A DNA stretch of 64,000 nucleotides from contig JAVMKO010000020.1 of NCBI GenBank assembly GCA_032164245.1, forward strand, positions 6,909,206 to 6,973,205. Direction: 5' to 3'. This document shows positions 22,801 to 34,800 of this stretch, piece by piece. Numbering within the stretch: the stretch's first letter is position 1; every line of letters starts with the position of its first letter. Origin of the DNA: Sternotherus odoratus. Its lineage: Eukaryota; Chordata; Testudines; Kinosternidae. Below the pieces are notes generated by a model. It saw only the letters and a list, made by a program, of their open reading frames with translations, ran no database searches and was not told where the DNA came from. A program made the position numbers and the translations under genes.

Positions 22801-25800
22801 AATCATTATGATTTCTCTTTCTAATGCCACCTTCGTCATGTAATATTTTAACTGGCAAAACTCCAGTTTTCTTATGGTACTGCAAAGATTAACTTTTTGG
22901 CAACTGGTGAGTTGTAAATTTTATCTGATGCTAGTATTGCACCACAGGGATTGAGTCACATCAAGGCAAAGTTTGTATGTGGTAGCGATAACAATCTGAT
23001 AGACACTTCAATATGCAGAATTTAGTATGGTAAAATCACCGTTGTATAATGGTCTTCAGATTTGAAAGCGTGCATTTGCTAACTAATTTTTCTGCCTAAA
23101 TTGCATTTTTATCTGTTCTCTGCTGATTTCTTGTTAATTCCTTAGCTGCCTCATCCAATTCTAGGACAATTTAGTCATCTACATGCCACTATAACTCAGT
23201 TTACATTACACTGAAGGAAAACATCCATTTGCTTCATCATACTAAGTACTCAATTCTAGGTACTTCTTTTTCTGTCTCTCTTCTTTTAAACTGTATATGA
23301 ACAGGATAGTAAATAGTGAAATTTATCTATATAGAACAAATTCTATCCGCTAAACCTACTTGATTTAGGAACTCGGTAGAGGTGAAAGGAGAGGGCTTTA
23401 TCCATTAGCGATCTAGTGTGGGAGATAATGGTTGACACTGTGATAAACAGAAGATGTATATTTACATAAAGGAAATTAATCACCTTTAACAATAATATTG
23501 GTATCAATCCTGTTTCTTTTTTTGTTGTTCTATTCCTCATAAAATATCGCTCATCAAAGACCAAGCAAGGCTTAGAGCAAAAAGTTCAAAGTGAAGATGA
23601 CTAAAATTTGTATAATCTGTAGAGAGTAAATATGCATGCTAACATGTATCAGTCTGTAGACTAAGAATGCTAAATTACCTGACACCCGTTAGTCCCAATA
23701 TTAGGCCTGCTAGCCAGAGTGAAAATAGCTGCACTGCCCTATGGCTCCAATTTTAAGAAATAAAGACTTGTGCACTACTTATTGCATAATTGATTTAATT
23801 AAGTGTTCTCAGTTAGTTAGCTCATTATTTAACACTTTTAAAAATCAGAGAGGTAGCCACTGCTTGCATCCGACGAAGTGGGTATTCGCCCACGAAAGCT
23901 TATGCTTCAAAACTTTATAGTTAGTCTTTAAGGTGCCACAGCACTTTTAAAAATGTATCTTGCATTATGTCTCTTGCATTTTTATCATCTTTCACTGCTG
24001 GCTTCTCTCCACTTTTTAATTTTTTCCCCTTTATTAGATCACAGTGTAAGTCTGTCAGTTATTTTTTGGTGTCTTTCTTCTTCTGGTTCCATTATTTTCT
24101 GTTTCTAGATATATTTTCAGGCTTTTAAGCTCTTTTATTGTAGATGGGTGAGTTGTAAACTTTTGTTTGGGTGGGGAATGGCCAGGCAGGACAGTGGACC
24201 AATAAATAATGCTTTTATCTCCAGCTGTGACTACACTAAGCTTTCTTTGAAAATTTCCTGCCATCACTGTAGAAGTGGTGCAATTTCACCAGTCCTGTGA
24301 AGAACAGTGGGGCATGTTTCAGGGTAGTATGGTGCTAGTGCAGCTGTGGGAGGTTATTGGAAGCCTCCTCAGCATGGCTGCAGACCAAAAGAAGAGGCCA
24401 AAGGGCAAGGACCAATGAGGGCACATCAGTTTGCCCAAATTATGGCCTGGTACCTAATGTTGAGACATTCTGAACATGTGCAAAGGCAAAAATGTCACGT
24501 CAGCACATTGTGTCCTAGGCAAACTGTCATGGTCAGGCCACTCAGTTAGTCTTTGAAAGGACTTGACCTTGGAAAGTTTTCCATGACAAATGGTATGTTG
24601 AGGTGTTCTGTTGGATAAATGGGGCAAGTGAAAATTTTGCCTTCAGGAGTGTAGGGCAACTAACTGTCCATCATGTTTAATTTGGGCTCCTAGATGGATG
24701 GCTTCACCAAAACAACTCTGGCACTGTTCACAAGGAAACAGTTTGTCTCTGTTGGTATTAGGCTTAGCTTTTATTTAACGGGGTGGCTGTTTCCCTCTTG
24801 ACCCTTTTTAGTCAGTATGTTGATGACTTAGCCAAAAAATTAATTAAAATTCAAAATCCCCTATTATAAACAAAATCCTCAGCAAGTACATATGCTAATC
24901 TCAGAGCAAAAGGAAGGATGAGGAGAAATATATACAGGCACAAAAACACTCTTAAGAAGTTGAACAGAATTTTATTGCAACAGACTGAAACCATCACAGA
25001 AATTTCTCTTGAAGTATACTTAACTTCCTGGGAGCGGGCTCTTCTTTTCTGACAAACTGTCACAGTCTCTATTTGTCCCAAGCCCTCTTTAAATTGTCCA
25101 GCTGTGCAGCCTAATGAATAGGAAAAGACCCCCTGTCACATAAAGGTGCCATCGGGTCTCCCCATATTTTCACTAACCTCCGCATCTCCCTCTTTTTTTC
25201 CGGGAGCAGCTTTTGTTTCCCCACTGATGCTCTTCGCTCCTCTTCATCTTCACTGACACAAAGCAAGATATCAGACATGCTGTAGTTACCCTGCTGTATA
25301 ATCCTGAGTGGAGACAGATGTCTTCCATGAAAGTGGCTAGGTGAGGTCAGTGCTTTGTACCTCCTGCCCATGGTTAACCTCACTTAATTTACCTCTTATC
25401 AAAATAAAATTGCTTTTTCTCCACTCTGTTGTAGTTATCCTTTGGTAGTGGATAACTACCAAACAGTAGCGGTATCCTGTTTAGAAGCTATCCCTCTCAT
25501 TTCAATCATTCCTTCAACAAAACAGTGAATTTAACATTTTGAGTAGGTTATGAATATCGCTGTACTCCACACAGCAAAATCTCCATGTCCTCATTCTTCT
25601 TCAGCCCTATATGTAACTTATCTGAGTATGGCTGTGTAGCCAAGGCAGTTGTATTTGTTTTGCTAACAAAATCAGTGCTGTGTGAAAAGGAAATGTCATG
25701 GATCAGTTGAGTTCCATGACGCTTTGGACAATAAACTAAATTGGGATCATGTAAGAATTCTACGTGGATTTATCTCAATGAAAGGGAAGGGGAGTCTGGT

Positions 25801-28800
25801 AAAGTTATCAGCTTTGCGGTTAGGCTTCTTCATGTGAATTTGTTCGGTGTGGATTAGGCTGAGCAGTAGTTATATAAGTTATCATTCAGGGTTTAAAATG
25901 ATAAAATCAAATCCTCCCTCCTGCTCAAATGTTCTTGGCACTACAAGACATGTAGGTATTTTGATCTCGGAGTTTTAATTTCCCAAGTTTGAAATAAAGC
26001 CATTACAATTGTATTTAAAATATTTTAGTGTAGAAAATATTATATTGATTCTGAAATCATTGCAGACTATCTAGGGAGGCTGGAAGGTACTACCATATGT
26101 GTAGCTGCCTTTCCAGTTATCTGTGTGTTCTCTCCTAATGAGGCTGTATTAAGGTATATAGGCCAAATTCAGATCTCATTTGCACTTGGTAAATCCAGAG
26201 TCACTCAGTTTGTCTGTATTAAAGATGCTCTGGATTTACCTAATGTAGCTATATCAACATTTTTTCCCTACTTGCTTCAGTGTGCGGCAACAAGCAACAA
26301 CCCCATAGGGTTCTGCTATGTTGCTAAAAATGATTGAGCATGACTAAAATAAGTAATAATCTTAGAAGGCTGTCGTCATAGTTCGAAAGGTTCTTGCTCT
26401 CCGTTTAGATCTCTCATGCAAGGATAGCCATTTTCCTTTTGACATATCCATTGTTGAATGTTCTGCTACTTACTCTGTTTTTCCTCCTCCTCCTTTTTTC
26501 TGTAAACCAATAAGTCATGATAATCCCCGTTTATTTTGGCATAATCTGCTGCCAAAGTGGTTATATCACTAATGGAGGATTATGCTTTGTTTGTATGAAT
26601 AGGCAGGGGATGGGTTACGAAAGAGAATCTTTTTATACGCCCTCAGGAGTTGGAGTTGGGGTTGGCGGTTGATCATCTCAAAGGTTTAAGCTTTAATATG
26701 CACTGATATTGCTTTGGAATAATAGAACCCCGTCCTCTTCAAGAGTACCTTAAAAGTCTAGCATTTTAAATTGTTATTCTTCTGTCATATTAAACTGCTG
26801 TTGGCATTTCCTCTTTTAATTTAACAGAGTTCTCTGGCAGAGACCCTGGACAGCAGTGGAAGTTTAGATGCGCAGAGAGCTGACATGATTTACACAATTG
26901 AGGATGTTCCTCCCTGGTACCTCTGCATATTCTTGGGGTTACAGGTACACTTCAAAACTCGGATTTCTGAAGAAATTAATTTTTTTTTGTTTATAATCTT
27001 TAAGAAAATGTTCTGTTCAACAATGTTAATGATTTGCCTTGTTCTTTGAGTTCATTTAATTACTTACTGAAGTGGTTTGTGGGGCTGGAAGCTTACTCTG
27101 GCAACAGAGTTACGTATATTGTGAATGAAGCAGAATGGATGGAAAGTACCATTGGGAGTCTTAAAACAGTTGGAAGCTTATAAAAGTTTATTTGTTATGT
27201 TTCCCTCCATTCATTTTGCATTAATTATCTTCTCCGGCATTCCTAGTTTTTTGCAAAAAAGCCTATCATGGCAAGATAGCCTTCCTGCAAAATGTCTCCT
27301 TCCCTTCACCACCTCACTAGAATTCACATATTGACAAGGAGCTAGAATGTTGCTCGCTAGCTGTTGCATTTCAGGAATTACTGGTGACTCGCTTCACAAA
27401 TAGCCATTTGAGCTGCTACCTAACACGCATTCCTTCATTTAACTGAAAATTAAAATTCAGTAACAACTTGTCACTCCTGAATTCATGTGAGGATAATATT
27501 GGGGGATGGAGGGTGGGAGGGACGCTGTATTAATGTTCAAAACTTTCTCGGAGGTACTGCTTTTAGTAGGATTAGCTCTGGGAATGACTAGCACCAAGAT
27601 GGCGACATCCACTGCTGGAAAGCTGGTTAATTATGACACCCACCTCCCTGTCCCTGCTGAGTTCCCTGTATTTTACAGACATTTGTTTGTACTTTGTGTT
27701 AGAGAGTTAGCCGATGTCTACACCAGGAGTGCTTTACTGGTATAGGAATGCCAGTGCAGTATAGCAGCAAAGTGTTCCTAGTGTGGGCACAACTAGACCA
27801 GCAAGGTTTTGCTGGTCTAATAAAACCACCACCCACGAACGAAACAAGCTTGAGTGGTAAAAGCATAGTTTCGCTGGTATAGCTCTGTCCAAACTACAGA
27901 CTTTTTCCAGAAAAGCTGTGTTGGTCATGAATCTCACTTTTTGCATCCTTGACCAACTTAGCAACGCCGGCAGAAGTCTGTAGCATAGACATGGCCATAA
28001 TAGAAATTAATGGGCAGCCAAGACAGCTGGATTCTAATAGCTGTTTTGCTGTGAATGTGGGCAAGTCCTTTCATCTCCCCTCCCCTCTCCCCCAAAAGAA
28101 TAATAAAATTACTCCAAAGGAGTGTTGAGACTTCATTAGTATTTGTAAAATAAACTTTGAGATTTTCAAACAATGACTCCTTAGAAATCCAAAGTGGCTC
28201 ATTTTTATGCATGGATTTATTCATCAGCCAGCACTGCAGGAATTTTCTTTTTCTTACATAGTTGACCATGTAGCTTTTTAATCATTTTTTTTTTAATCTA
28301 CTTGGACTGGAGCAGAATAAATCCATGATTGGCTAGTCTCTAACATTCCAGAATTTATCCGCTATATAGTTTTCATACTAAAGTACTATTTAAATTTATG
28401 TATAATCAGACGTGATCCATTTCATGTGATCCTCGCATGAATTAATCTGGTGGATAGGAGAAATGCAGTCGACGTAATATACCTGAACTTCAGCAAGGTT
28501 TTTGACACAGTCCCACATGACATTCTGATAAGTCTGCTGTAGAAAAGCAACAGAACTACCATTCAGTGAATATGCAAATGGTTAAACAACTGCAAACTAA
28601 GAGTAACTATTAATGGAATGATGTGGGATTAGAGGGAGGTTTCAAGTGGGGTTCCACAGGGATCTGTTCTGGGTCTGGTGTTGTTTAACATCTTTATTAA
28701 TGACCTGGATGTAGGAATAGAGAGCATACCGATCAAATTTGCAGATAACACAAAGCGGCGGCGGAGGAGGGTTGCAAATTCTTTGGTGGATAGAGCTAAA

Positions 28801-31800
28801 ATTCAAAAGGAGCTTGATGTGAGGTGCTACACTTAGGGAAGGAAAACCAAATGTACAAATACAGAATGGGGGATAACTGGGTTGGCAGGAGCACTGCTAA
28901 GAAGGATCTGAGCGTTGTGGTGGATCACAGCCTCAGCATGAGTCAGCAATGCAATGCTGTTACAAAAGAAAGCAAATGTAATTTCAGGTTGCATTAACAG
29001 AGGCATAGCACGCAAGTCTTGGAAAGTGATAGTACCGCTCTATTTGGCACTGGTTAGGTCTCAGCTGAAGGACTGGGTCCAGTTTTGGTCACCAGTGTAT
29101 AGAAAAGATACAGAGAAAATGGAAAGGATCCAGTGGTGAGCCATAAAGATGATCAAAGGGCTGAAATGCAAGCCACATCAGCAATAGCTGAAGGAACCGG
29201 ATATGTTTAGTTTGGAAAAGAGGAGACTAAGGGGGGGATATGATAGGTGTCTTCAAATACTTAAAAGCACAGTTGCCAACCTTCATGTGGTAAATAAGCA
29301 CCCCGGCTTTCACAATAAGCCACAAATCAAGCTAATCCCATTTCAAAAAAAGGGCAAAACAAGCCAATCCCTAAAACCCCAACACCCTACGTGACTAGAT
29401 CCCCCCCGGCATGTAGTCTGGGACTGTGGTGGGCCCGCTGTGCACCCCTGACTCTCTCCTCTCCTTGCCCCTGTTTATCCCTCCCCCCTGCTTGCCAGGA
29501 GACGGTTTAAAAAAAAAAAAAAAGCCACACGATGCAACAAGCCAAAAACTAGCCAACAAGCAACTCACAAGCCAATTAAGCCAAAACCAAGCCCAATTTT
29601 TGCATATTTTTTTCAGATTTGACATGTCTGCTTAAAAGTCTGCCATAAAAAAGATAGAGAAGAATTGTTCTCTCTTGCCACAGAATTCAGGACAAGAGGC
29701 AGTGGGTTCAAACTACAGCATAACAGATTTAGATTAAATCACAGGAAAAACTTGCTAACGGTAAAAATAGTAGGACTATGGAATAGACTGCCTCCGGAGG
29801 TTGTGGAAACTTCTTCACCAGAGGTTTACAAAAGGAGGCTGGAGAGCCATCCATCTTGGATGATTTAAACACAACAAATCCTGCATCTCCGCAGGGGTTT
29901 AGACTAGATGACCCTTGCGGTCCCTTCTAACCCAGTGATTTTATGTGTTTCAAAATGGAGGGAGCTATTTTTCTGCTTCTGTAAATTGGAAGCTGCTTCA
30001 GCATGGTTACCTAGATACCTACTCATCAAGAATAAGAACAGGAACCATTTAACTATGTAAATAACCTAATTTATCATCTATAAGTAGAAAACATTAGTAG
30101 CTGGCTTAAAGTAGCTAAGCATGGAAACTGTAAAATACTAGGAATTAAAATATTTGGAAACAGAAAACAACAAGAGAGTTGGTGATTAATTTAAAACAAT
30201 AAACAAGCTGCATGGAAAGGAAAAATAGTGCATCTCCGATCTTGTTTGTGTGATTATCAGTATTAACAAGCTGTTCATTCTGTGTTCACAGCACTACCTG
30301 ACATGTTTTAGTGGAACTATAGCAGTACCTTTTTTGCTAGCTGATGCCATGTGTGTTGGATTTGACCAGTGGGCTACCAGCCAACTCATTGGGACCATTT
30401 TCTTCTGTGTTGGAATCACTACTTTGTTACAAACAACTTTTGGATGCAGGTGAGATCCAAACTCAAACTTCATTCTTTATTGTTGAGATGCTGATGGTGG
30501 GGTACACACGTCTTGAAACGTACAGGATATGGTGAGTGATCCAAGAGGTGCATAGGGTATTTCAGAAGGATGAAGGTGAAGTACAGAATAGCAGTTCAAA
30601 CTCAAGATTGCTCGGGAATAGCATTGTCTGATCCTAATTTTGGAAGGTTTCACACACAAAAAATGGATACAAAGTGTAAAAAATAAGGCTCTGTCTACAC
30701 TTAAAACATTACAGCGACATAGCTGCAGCTACGCTAGTGTAACGTTTCAGTGTACATTTACTATACATACTTATTACTGTGACTGGAGGAGTTCTCCTGT
30801 CACTGCAGTAAATCCACCTCCCCAAGAGGTCATAGCTAGTGTGATAGGTTGGATCACAGAAACCCCCTCGGGGTGCCAAGATTACCCCTGAACCTGTTTT
30901 CCCTCTGGCAACTTGGGACGTCAGAACCTTGCCTGTTTGAGCCAGACATGCTAGCCTGCTACAAACCAGACCCAGGTCTGCACCACATCCCCAACAACTG
31001 CAGGCTTCACTGAAAACAGTTTAAGAAGCTTGTCTCTAACACTCCGATGCCCAGCTCCCAATGGGGTCCAAACCCCAAATAAATTGGTCATACCCTGTAT
31101 AAAGCTGATAGAGAGAGAGACACAGCTGTTTGTCTCTCCCTCCCCGCCCCCCGGTATTAATACTTACACTGGGTTAATTAATAAGTAAAGTGATTTTATT
31201 AAATACAAAAAGTGGGATTTAAGTGGTTCCAAGTAATAACAGACCGAACGAAGTGAATTACCACGCAAAATCAAATTAAACATGCAAGTCTAAGTCTACT
31301 ACAGTAAGAAAACTGAAGCCAGATAAAATCTCACCCTCAGATGTTTCAATAAGCTTCCATCACAGACTGGACGCCTTCCTAGTCTGGACACAATCCTTTC
31401 CCCTGGTACAGCCCTTGTTTCAGCTTAGGTGGTAGCTGGGGGATTTCTCATGATTGCAGCCCCCTTGCTTCTGTTCCACTCCCTGATATATCTTTTGCAA
31501 CAGGCGTAAATCCTTTATCCATCTCTGGGCTCCCACCCCTTCTCAATGGAAAAGCACCAGGTTAAAGATGGATTTCAGTTCAGGTGACATGATCACATGT
31601 CACTGTAAGACTCCAAGCCATCATGTTCCAGCCTGATTCAAAGGAAGGCCTGCAAGCAAACCTAGCCATCCACAGTTAATTATCCTGGTTGATGAGAGCC
31701 ATTAAGATTCCAAACCACCATTAACGGTCCACACTTTGCATAACTACAATAGGGCCTCAGAGTTATATTTCATATTTCTAGTTTCAGATGCAAGAGTGAT

Positions 31801-34800
31801 ACATTTATACAAATAGGATGATCACAATCAGGAGATTATAAGCTTTGTAATACCTTACAAGAGGCCTTTTTCATGAAGCATATTCCAGTTACATTATGTT
31901 CACACTCATTAGCATATTTTTAGAAAATGACCTGTGTAGTTAATCGTGCTTACAGCTGAGGATAAAATGCTGACTTAGAAGTCTCTCTCTGTTCTGTCGA
32001 AACCCGTGCACTTTTGAATCACTTTTATATAATTGAGGTAGATAATATAATAGACATTAAGAAAAGGGAAGGGTGACTTCTTATCCCTAACCTTACTGTT
32101 TCTGCCAGTAACACACCCTTTGCATACTTTTCCTTGCAAATTCCTGCTGTGGGAATGGGTGTGAAATAAAGGTCTTATTTCTTAACTGTGCAGAGATGCC
32201 AGTATCACATTACCACAAGCTGTCAAGAAACATAAGCGTTAGACTAGCTTGCTGGGGGTTCCCGTGAGTATCTTTTACTCCACTGTTTCTGGAAGAGCTA
32301 TTTCAATATAATGACATATTTGAGACTGATTTAATATTGCCAGATTTTTAAAATAATATGTTATTGCCAAAATGTAGTTCATTCTAACAACAGTGAAATT
32401 AAAATACAAACAAAAAAGTAGTTATCACTGTACTTGGAGTACTGCAGAGAGATTTTAACTGAACATTTACTTAAACTCTTGTTCGTCCATTAGTTGTCCG
32501 AGTACAGGGATGGATAAAACCTACAGGATTGTTTCTGCATTTTGAATAGAATCAAGAAAGAAAGAAAAATAAGACCAGAAGAAAGATATTCATTATATTA
32601 GCATGTCCAAGAATTACTGTTCAAGTGTCACTTAATTCATCATAAAAATGATATAAGATGAAGTTTTAGACTTTCCGTGAAAAATGGACAACATAGTTCC
32701 ATTTAAAAACATTTACCCAAGAAACAGACTCTTTGGGTGGAGGAGAACACTCAGCAGGGGGAAGAAAGGGAAAACCCATTAAACAAAGCATTTAGGATTG
32801 TTAATGTAGATCAGCCAAAGGGGAAAAAATCCAACCACCTCTTCAGGCAGTTCAGGCTTCCTGAGTCAAAGTCCTTGTGTGTAATAGTCTGGAGAAAGAA
32901 CTCAGGTGATCTGCCCACCCCACCTTCCTCCTACTTCTTCAGAAAAGATTCTTTTTTTCCTGCCCTCAGCTTTTCTTAGAATCATAAAGCTGCTTTGATA
33001 TTTCTTTCATCAGATGCTTATTTCAGAAATAGGAAGGGATATTTGTCTAGGTGGCATTGTCGGAAAGGAGAGAAAAGCATTTGTTTTTTCTGAAGACTCT
33101 GTGTTCCTTGCAACAAAATTCTCTGTCCCTCACATGTCTGAGACACTTTGCTTTCCTATTTGGTTTGTTCCTTCCTGTCAAGTTCAAATGAGTATAAAGA
33201 GAGTTAGCTTAATGTTCAAATACACTTACGCCTAGATTTTAGCTATACAGTTATAAAGAGGGTGGGTGGGAGGGTAGCAGAGAAGCATGGGCCAGGCCCC
33301 TCATTGTCTTCAATCTAATCACATTTAAATTGAGCAGCTATATCTGATTATGTTGCTGCTTACTTCAAATGCTTGTTACCTTTAACATATAACTTTTTAC
33401 CTCCTAATCTTGCATCTTAAACTGGCCTTCATGTATAGGGTCAAGGGGTAGTCACAGTAATTGGAAGATATGGTCAGTTTCTTGAGTCTTTTTTTAGATT
33501 AAAAAGTCATCTTCAATTTTTAGACCACTCAAAATTTCTCCATCACCTATTCCACTGCCTTGTTTGTGAGGAGAAATAGCAGCCGAACATTTTGTAACTG
33601 TTAGCATGTGATATTGTTTTATACGAACTACACTTGAAATGAGATTCTTACAAGGTTTATTGGCCTGTGAACTGAGAAATGTTTAAACAAATAAAGCCAT
33701 TATGGTTTCAGAAAGGTCAAATTTCATTAGTTAAAAGCCCTTAGAGATGGATGAAGTCAGTAATCTGGAACCATTGTGGTTAGTCTGGTATCCGTACTAA
33801 TTATAGGAATTCAAGCTATTTACCAAAACATAGCTCTTTGCCAGCCTTTTGAATTAATACAAAGGAACTGTCACGATCTGAGAGAAATACATACCTTGAT
33901 CCATATTTTAGGTTTGGTGAATTATGTCTCTGTAGTATCTAAGCATTGTTACATCTATGCAAAGCATTTACGTTTGCTAGAATGTTTCAAAACAATAATT
34001 ATAAAGAATCTGTCTTCAATAATGCTAGTGTCAAAACCCCAGCCACTAGGAAATTCAGAGTTGCCCCTTGAAATTGCATCCTGACTGTATGTTTATATGG
34101 GCTTGGGTAGTGTATCCACTTGTACATTTGTGTGATCTCAGGCATGTGATGCATTACTGTTCCACAAGAGCGTACTTTTAGTGCATAGTTTCAGTTTATC
34201 AAGATTGTGGTACAATTCCACTAAGAGAGAGAATTGTTACTTAACCTAGTACAATCTCACCTTTTGTTTTTTATTCCTCTGATTTTTGTTGAATGGCGTT
34301 TCCATGTATTGCCACTTCATTGTATATTGCTGACACATCACCATGTATTTATCTGAGAAGAGTGACCTTGTTTTCTTTTGTGAAGACTGAAATGTAATAA
34401 CCACTGGAGTCCCTTGATCATGTCTTCTAAAAGACGAGCCATTTTAGCCTTGACAAAAAGTCCATTATCACTGAGTTGAAAAAGTAGTTCAGAAACAACG
34501 TTCAACTCCGAGTGATTTTTTTAGCAGAGCTTCTGGAGGCCTTATGCTCCCATCAGTGGTATTTCTATGCGGGTAACACAATCACTTTTGAATACTGCAC
34601 CTGATGAATTTCAAAATGTCAGTGTGTCATAAAAATCAGTGGCCAAATTGTGATGGAGGGGAATGGATGACTTGGGGGGGAGTGAGAAAGGGGGTTCACA
34701 CCAAGCTACTGGGGTGGGGAGGGAGAGTGGGAGACACTGGTATGGGAGGAATGGGGGGGGTGACAGATCGCCTTCTCACCCCTCTTCAAACACAGGCAGG

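Larger units (their letters stand above)
16834..26827 (+). other. SLC23A2: intron 2 of the coding region
   Basis: A 10.0 kb intron, the largest in the coding region. It holds MITEs at 17227, 19682 and 19885, a hAT at 17480, CR1 pieces at 18452 and 22040, Penelope-like repeats at 21325 and 23858, and several foldbacks. The stretch 24000-26100 shows nothing recognisable. Confidence 0.85.
26945..30291 (+). other. SLC23A2: intron 3 of the coding region
   Basis: A 3.3 kb intron with a MITE at 27710-27996 and a CR1 LINE at 28440-29945 that carries a nested hAT. Confidence 0.85.
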
